Shown: piece by piece, positions 51,354 to 53,557 of the stretch | Position numbering within the stretch: position 1 is the stretch's first letter | Layout: every line of letters starts with the position of its first letter | Assembly (NCBI GenBank): GCA_022824145.1 | Contig: JAJEAY010000198.1 | Location: 1-53,557, forward strand | DNA: 53,557 nt | Direction: 5' to 3' | DNA from: Rhodobacter sp. | GTDB taxonomy: Bacteria > Pseudomonadota > Alphaproteobacteria > Rhodobacterales > Rhodobacteraceae | Position numbers and translations under genes: made by a program | Notes under the pieces: model-generated | Told to the model about the DNA's origin: nothing | Database searches by the model: none | The model's input: the letters and a program-made list of their open reading frames with translations, nothing else

Positions 51354-52304
51354 CTAGTTGGCCAGCTTCATCAGCGCTTCGGCGGCAGTCTCGTATTCCG
51401 CCTTCAGCTGCTTGTCCCAAACATCCCAGCCCGCCGGCGAGGTCTCGGGATCGAGGCCCGCGCTCATGAGATAGTTGGCGAACGTCGAGTGCTTCATCGC
51501 CTTGACCAGCGCTTCCGAGAGCTTCTCGATTATCTCGGCCGGCGTGCCTGCGCGCACCGCGTAGCCCCGGGTGGTCGAGGTTTTGACCGGATAGCCCAGC
51601 TCGAAGGTCGTAGGAACGTCCGGGTAGTCGGCCAGCCGCTCCTCCGCCATCACGGCCAGCGGACGGACGGACCCGTCGGCAATCATCTGGCCAGCTTCGG
51701 AAACATTCGGCAGCGTTGCGTCGATCTCGCCGGACAGAAGGGCCTGAAGCATCTGCAGGCCCGATCCATAGGATATGGGCTTGTACTTCATGTCTGCCGC
51801 ATCCGAAAACTGAGCCAAGCCAATATGTTCGGTGCCACCGATGTTGGCCACGCCCCAGTTCAGCCCGCGTTCCTTTCCAAGCGCGACGAGTTGGTCAAGC
51901 GACGTCACGTCGCTGTTGGTGCTTACGGAAATGAAGGTCGGATCATCCATCGCGCGGGCAATGCCCACGATGTCGTCGATCTTCATCGGCGACTTGCCCT
52001 GCGCGATCGTGTACAGATGCGTCTGGGTCAATGCCATTATCGTATAGCCGTCAGCCGGTCTCGACAGCACGTATTCCTGCGCCGCGGCGCCCGAGCCGCC
52101 GCGCTTGGAAACGACATACATGTCGGTTTCAAGGTTGCGGCGCGAACGGATCATCATCATGCGCGCCGTCGTGTCGGTGCCGCCGCCGTAACTTGAGTGG
52201 ATCACCACTTCGATCGGCTTGGACGGGAACTCGTCCTGCGCCTGCGCCACGAACGGCGCCGCTACAAACGCGACTGCCAGTGCCAAACTGCGTGTAAGTC
52301 TCAT
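51354..52304 (-). CDS. tctC: Tripartite tricarboxylate transporter solute-binding protein
   Basis: A 316-residue Bug/TctC-family periplasmic protein. The signal peptide is MRLTRSLALAVAFVAAPFVA then QA, followed by QDEFPSKPIEVVIHSSYGGG. Other motifs are VVSKRGGSGAAAQEYVLSRP, ADGYTIMALTQTHLY and YGSGLQMLQALLSGEIDATL. The ATG at 52304 has GGGAGGA upstream and matches the family start; the open frame upstream runs across the promoter. First gene of the operon, divergent from the TrmB-like regulator gene. The ligand is a carboxylate of unknown identity. Confidence 0.94.
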   Translation of the reverse strand: MRLTRSLALAVAFVAAPFVAQAQDEFPSKPIEVVIHSSYGGGTDTTARMMMIRSRRNLETDMYVVSKRGGSGAAAQEYVLSRPADGYTIMALTQTHLYTIAQGKSPMKIDDIVGIARAMDDPTFISVSTNSDVTSLDQLVALGKERGLNWGVANIGGTEHIGLAQFSDAADMKYKPISYGSGLQMLQALLSGEIDATLPNVSEAGQMIADGSVRPLAVMAEERLADYPDVPTTFELGYPVKTSTTRGYAVRAGTPAEIIEKLSEALVKAMKHSTFANYLMSAGLDPETSPAGWDVWDKQLKAEYETAAEALMKLAN

Positions 52305-52389
52305 TGGTTCCTCCCAATTCGGTCCAGAATGATCGAGCGCCACACGTGGAAGCGACTTGACCTGAGGGGTATCCTTAGTTGACAATTGG

Positions 52390-52411
52390 TGTAGTGGCAA
52401 TAGCTACTACA
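52390..52411. promoter_or_regulatory. Candidate operator between tctC and the TrmB-like regulator
   Basis: TGTAGT (52390-52395) and ACTACA (52406-52411) form an inverted repeat with a 10-bp centre, in the 139-bp gap between the divergent genes. A TTGACA (52379-52384) lies beside it. The position fits control of both tctC and the regulator gene. Confidence 0.5.
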
Positions 52412-52443
52412 TACTTTCACGATGCGGCGGCACCAAGCGCAGC

Positions 52444-53346
52444 ATGACAACCCGGACGGTCGCGATGAACCAGCATCTGAACACCGAAACGCTGACGGTC
52501 CTGGGCAGCATGAAAGGCCTCGGCTTCACCGATTACGAGGCTCGGGTCTACCTCGCGCTGCTCACGAAATCGCCGGCCACGGCATACGAAGTCTCGAACG
52601 GATCCGGCGTGCCGCGCCCCAACACCTATTCCGCGCTGAATGCGCTGGCCACGCGCAAAGCAATCATGCCCGTCAGCGCCAACCCGGTGCGCTACGTGCC
52701 ACAGCCCCCCGACACGCTGTTCCGGACGATCGCCGCCCGAACCGGCGACTTATGCGAGCGCGTGGCAATCCGGCTGTCGGAGATGACCGTCGACCCGGGC
52801 GAGCGCTTTGTCTGGAATCTCGGCGGCGATGCGGAGGTCCATGCCAAGGTCCACGAGATGATCGCCAGTTCGGAGACCTCGATCTGGTTCAAGGCGGATG
52901 CCGAAATCCTGCGCCGGCACGCCGCGGCGCTGCGCGAGGCGGTGACCGTCCGGCGGGTTCGGCTGCTGATCATTCTCTACGGCGACGACCCGGACGAGTT
53001 TCGCTTCAATGACCTCTGCGAGGTCTACGAGCACGAGGGAACGGGATTTCCCATGGGCTTTGCCGACAACCATTTCACGCTGACGGCCGATCACCGCGAA
53101 ATGCTGGCGGCCAACTGCGAGGACTCGGTCACCGCATCGCACACCGAGAGCCATGCGATTGTGACGATGGCGATTTCGCTGCTGCGCCATGACTACTACA
53201 TGGCGGAGATTTTCCGGGTCTTTCGCAAGGAAATCGATCAGGAATTCGGCCCGAACCTGCGGGAGCTGCGGCAACACAGCTATACTCCGGACCAATACGC
53301 ACAGTTCGAAGAGCGCCAGAGGGAGCAGGCCGGATCCTGTCGGTGA
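52444..53346 (+). CDS. TrmB-family-like HTH transcriptional regulator
   Basis: A 300-residue regulator. The N-terminal TrmB-type winged HTH (about 20-90) reads LGFTDYEARVYLALLTKSPA then TAYEVSNGSGVPRPNTYSAL and NALATRKAIMP. The remainder has a phospholipase-D-like/TrmB C-terminal region (HEMIASSETSIWFKADAEIL, VRRVRLLIILYGDDP). The start may be ATG 52444 or ATG 52465 (MNQHLN). TrmB-like proteins are best known as sugar regulators in archaea, but bacterial members occur beside carboxylate transporters. It is divergent from tctC with a palindrome between, so it probably controls the tct-mmgE-matB operon. Confidence 0.85.
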   Translation: MTTRTVAMNQHLNTETLTVLGSMKGLGFTDYEARVYLALLTKSPATAYEVSNGSGVPRPNTYSALNALATRKAIMPVSANPVRYVPQPPDTLFRTIAARTGDLCERVAIRLSEMTVDPGERFVWNLGGDAEVHAKVHEMIASSETSIWFKADAEILRRHAAALREAVTVRRVRLLIILYGDDPDEFRFNDLCEVYEHEGTGFPMGFADNHFTLTADHREMLAANCEDSVTASHTESHAIVTMAISLLRHDYYMAEIFRVFRKEIDQEFGPNLRELRQHSYTPDQYAQFEERQREQAGSCR

Positions 53347-53425
53347 CGACCCGTTCCTCGGGCAGGTTTGACGTGCACGACTCGGTTACAGGTGTCCGGA
53401 TTCGTCGTAAAGAAAAGGTAACTGC

Positions 53426-53557
53426 TCACCCCTTCCCGGGGGAGGATTGGGTGCTGTGCAGCCTGATCATGTCGGCGGCGTTTCCCGCAAGCGCGATCTG
53501 GATGGCGACGAGGGGATTGTAGCCGAGCGCCGCCATGGAGCTGAGGTAGCTTGAGAT
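53426..53557 (-). CDS. Partial gene at right edge, unrecognised C-terminus
   Basis: A minus-strand frame enters from the right edge and ends at a TGA (53426-53428). It encodes 43 residues (SYLSSMAALGYNPLVAIQIA then LAGNAADMIRLHSTQSSPGK). Composition looks like a real protein end. The stop lies inside GGGGTGAGCAGTTAC (53418-53432 on the minus strand), the 15-nt sequence also found at 125-139 on the plus strand. I do not recognise the family; a mobile-element protein is one possibility because of the shared flank. Confidence 0.5.
   Translation of the reverse strand: MSSYLSSMAALGYNPLVAIQIALAGNAADMIRLHSTQSSPGKG

Noticed and set aside
1-53557. CRISPR arrays, tRNA or rRNA genes
   Set aside because: No regularly spaced direct repeats, tRNA cloverleaf sequences or rRNA segments were seen on reading both strands; a covariance-model scan was not possible here.

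Overview
The window is G+C-rich and gene-dense. Nearly all of it encodes uptake and catabolism of small organic molecules: oligopeptide/hydantoin-like compounds, amino-sugar-like compounds, sugar acids and di/tricarboxylates. Gene types and order (TctABC, DgoK, XRE-cupin, FCD-type GntR, ROK, MatB) suggest an alphaproteobacterium, possibly Rhodobacterales or Rhizobiales. This is inference; no rRNA or tRNA is present. The piece looks like an accessory catabolic region: four ABC or TTT transporter operons, each with its own regulator type, separated by decayed genes.

Layout. (1) 656-14203, minus strand: one tightly overlapping operon. In transcription order it encodes an XRE-cupin regulator, a dipeptide-type ABC transporter (SBP, two permeases, two ATPases), a small GAF protein, HyuA, HyuB, an Asp/Glu/hydantoin racemase, an M24 peptidase and a second HyuB that is truncated at its C-terminus. 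(2) 14791-22359, plus strand: ROK regulator, M20 amidohydrolase, ribose-type SBP and permease, a YhfX-like PLP enzyme, a single-domain ABC ATPase and a NagB-II/AgaS-type SIS enzyme. I consider this the best candidate for an undescribed pathway. (3) 22360-27190: a decayed zone with an intact fused aconitase X and an intact GST among remnants of an RND transporter, a GntR regulator and a 3-hydroxyisobutyrate-dehydrogenase-like gene. (4) 27190-40667: a sugar/sugar-acid locus around a FCD-type GntR regulator. The leftward operon encodes an SMP-30 lactonase, a sugar ABC transporter, SDRs, a VOC protein, a 2-hydroxyacid dehydrogenase, a RraA-like aldolase, DgoK, a broken DgoA and a cupin. The rightward operon encodes a mutarotase-like protein and a uronate-dehydrogenase-like protein. 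(5) 41200-42119: an excisionase-type antitoxin with a broken PIN toxin. (6) 42765-52304, minus strand: TctC-TctB-TctA, an SDR without catalytic Tyr/Ser, MmgE/PrpD, CaiB-type CoA-transferase, a crotonase-fold protein without the hydratase glutamates, TauE and MatB. A TrmB-like regulator is divergent.

A recurring architectural signal: in all four transporter operons a strong perfect hairpin sits directly downstream of the solute-binding-protein gene and before the membrane-component genes. I read these as attenuation or mRNA-stabilising elements that raise binding-protein dosage. Several palindromes beside regulator genes are plausible operators. Both edges of the window carry the same 15-nt sequence in opposite orientation, and the left edge and 22.4 kb carry sequence resembling IS21-family ends. 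Past mobile-element activity may have shaped the island.
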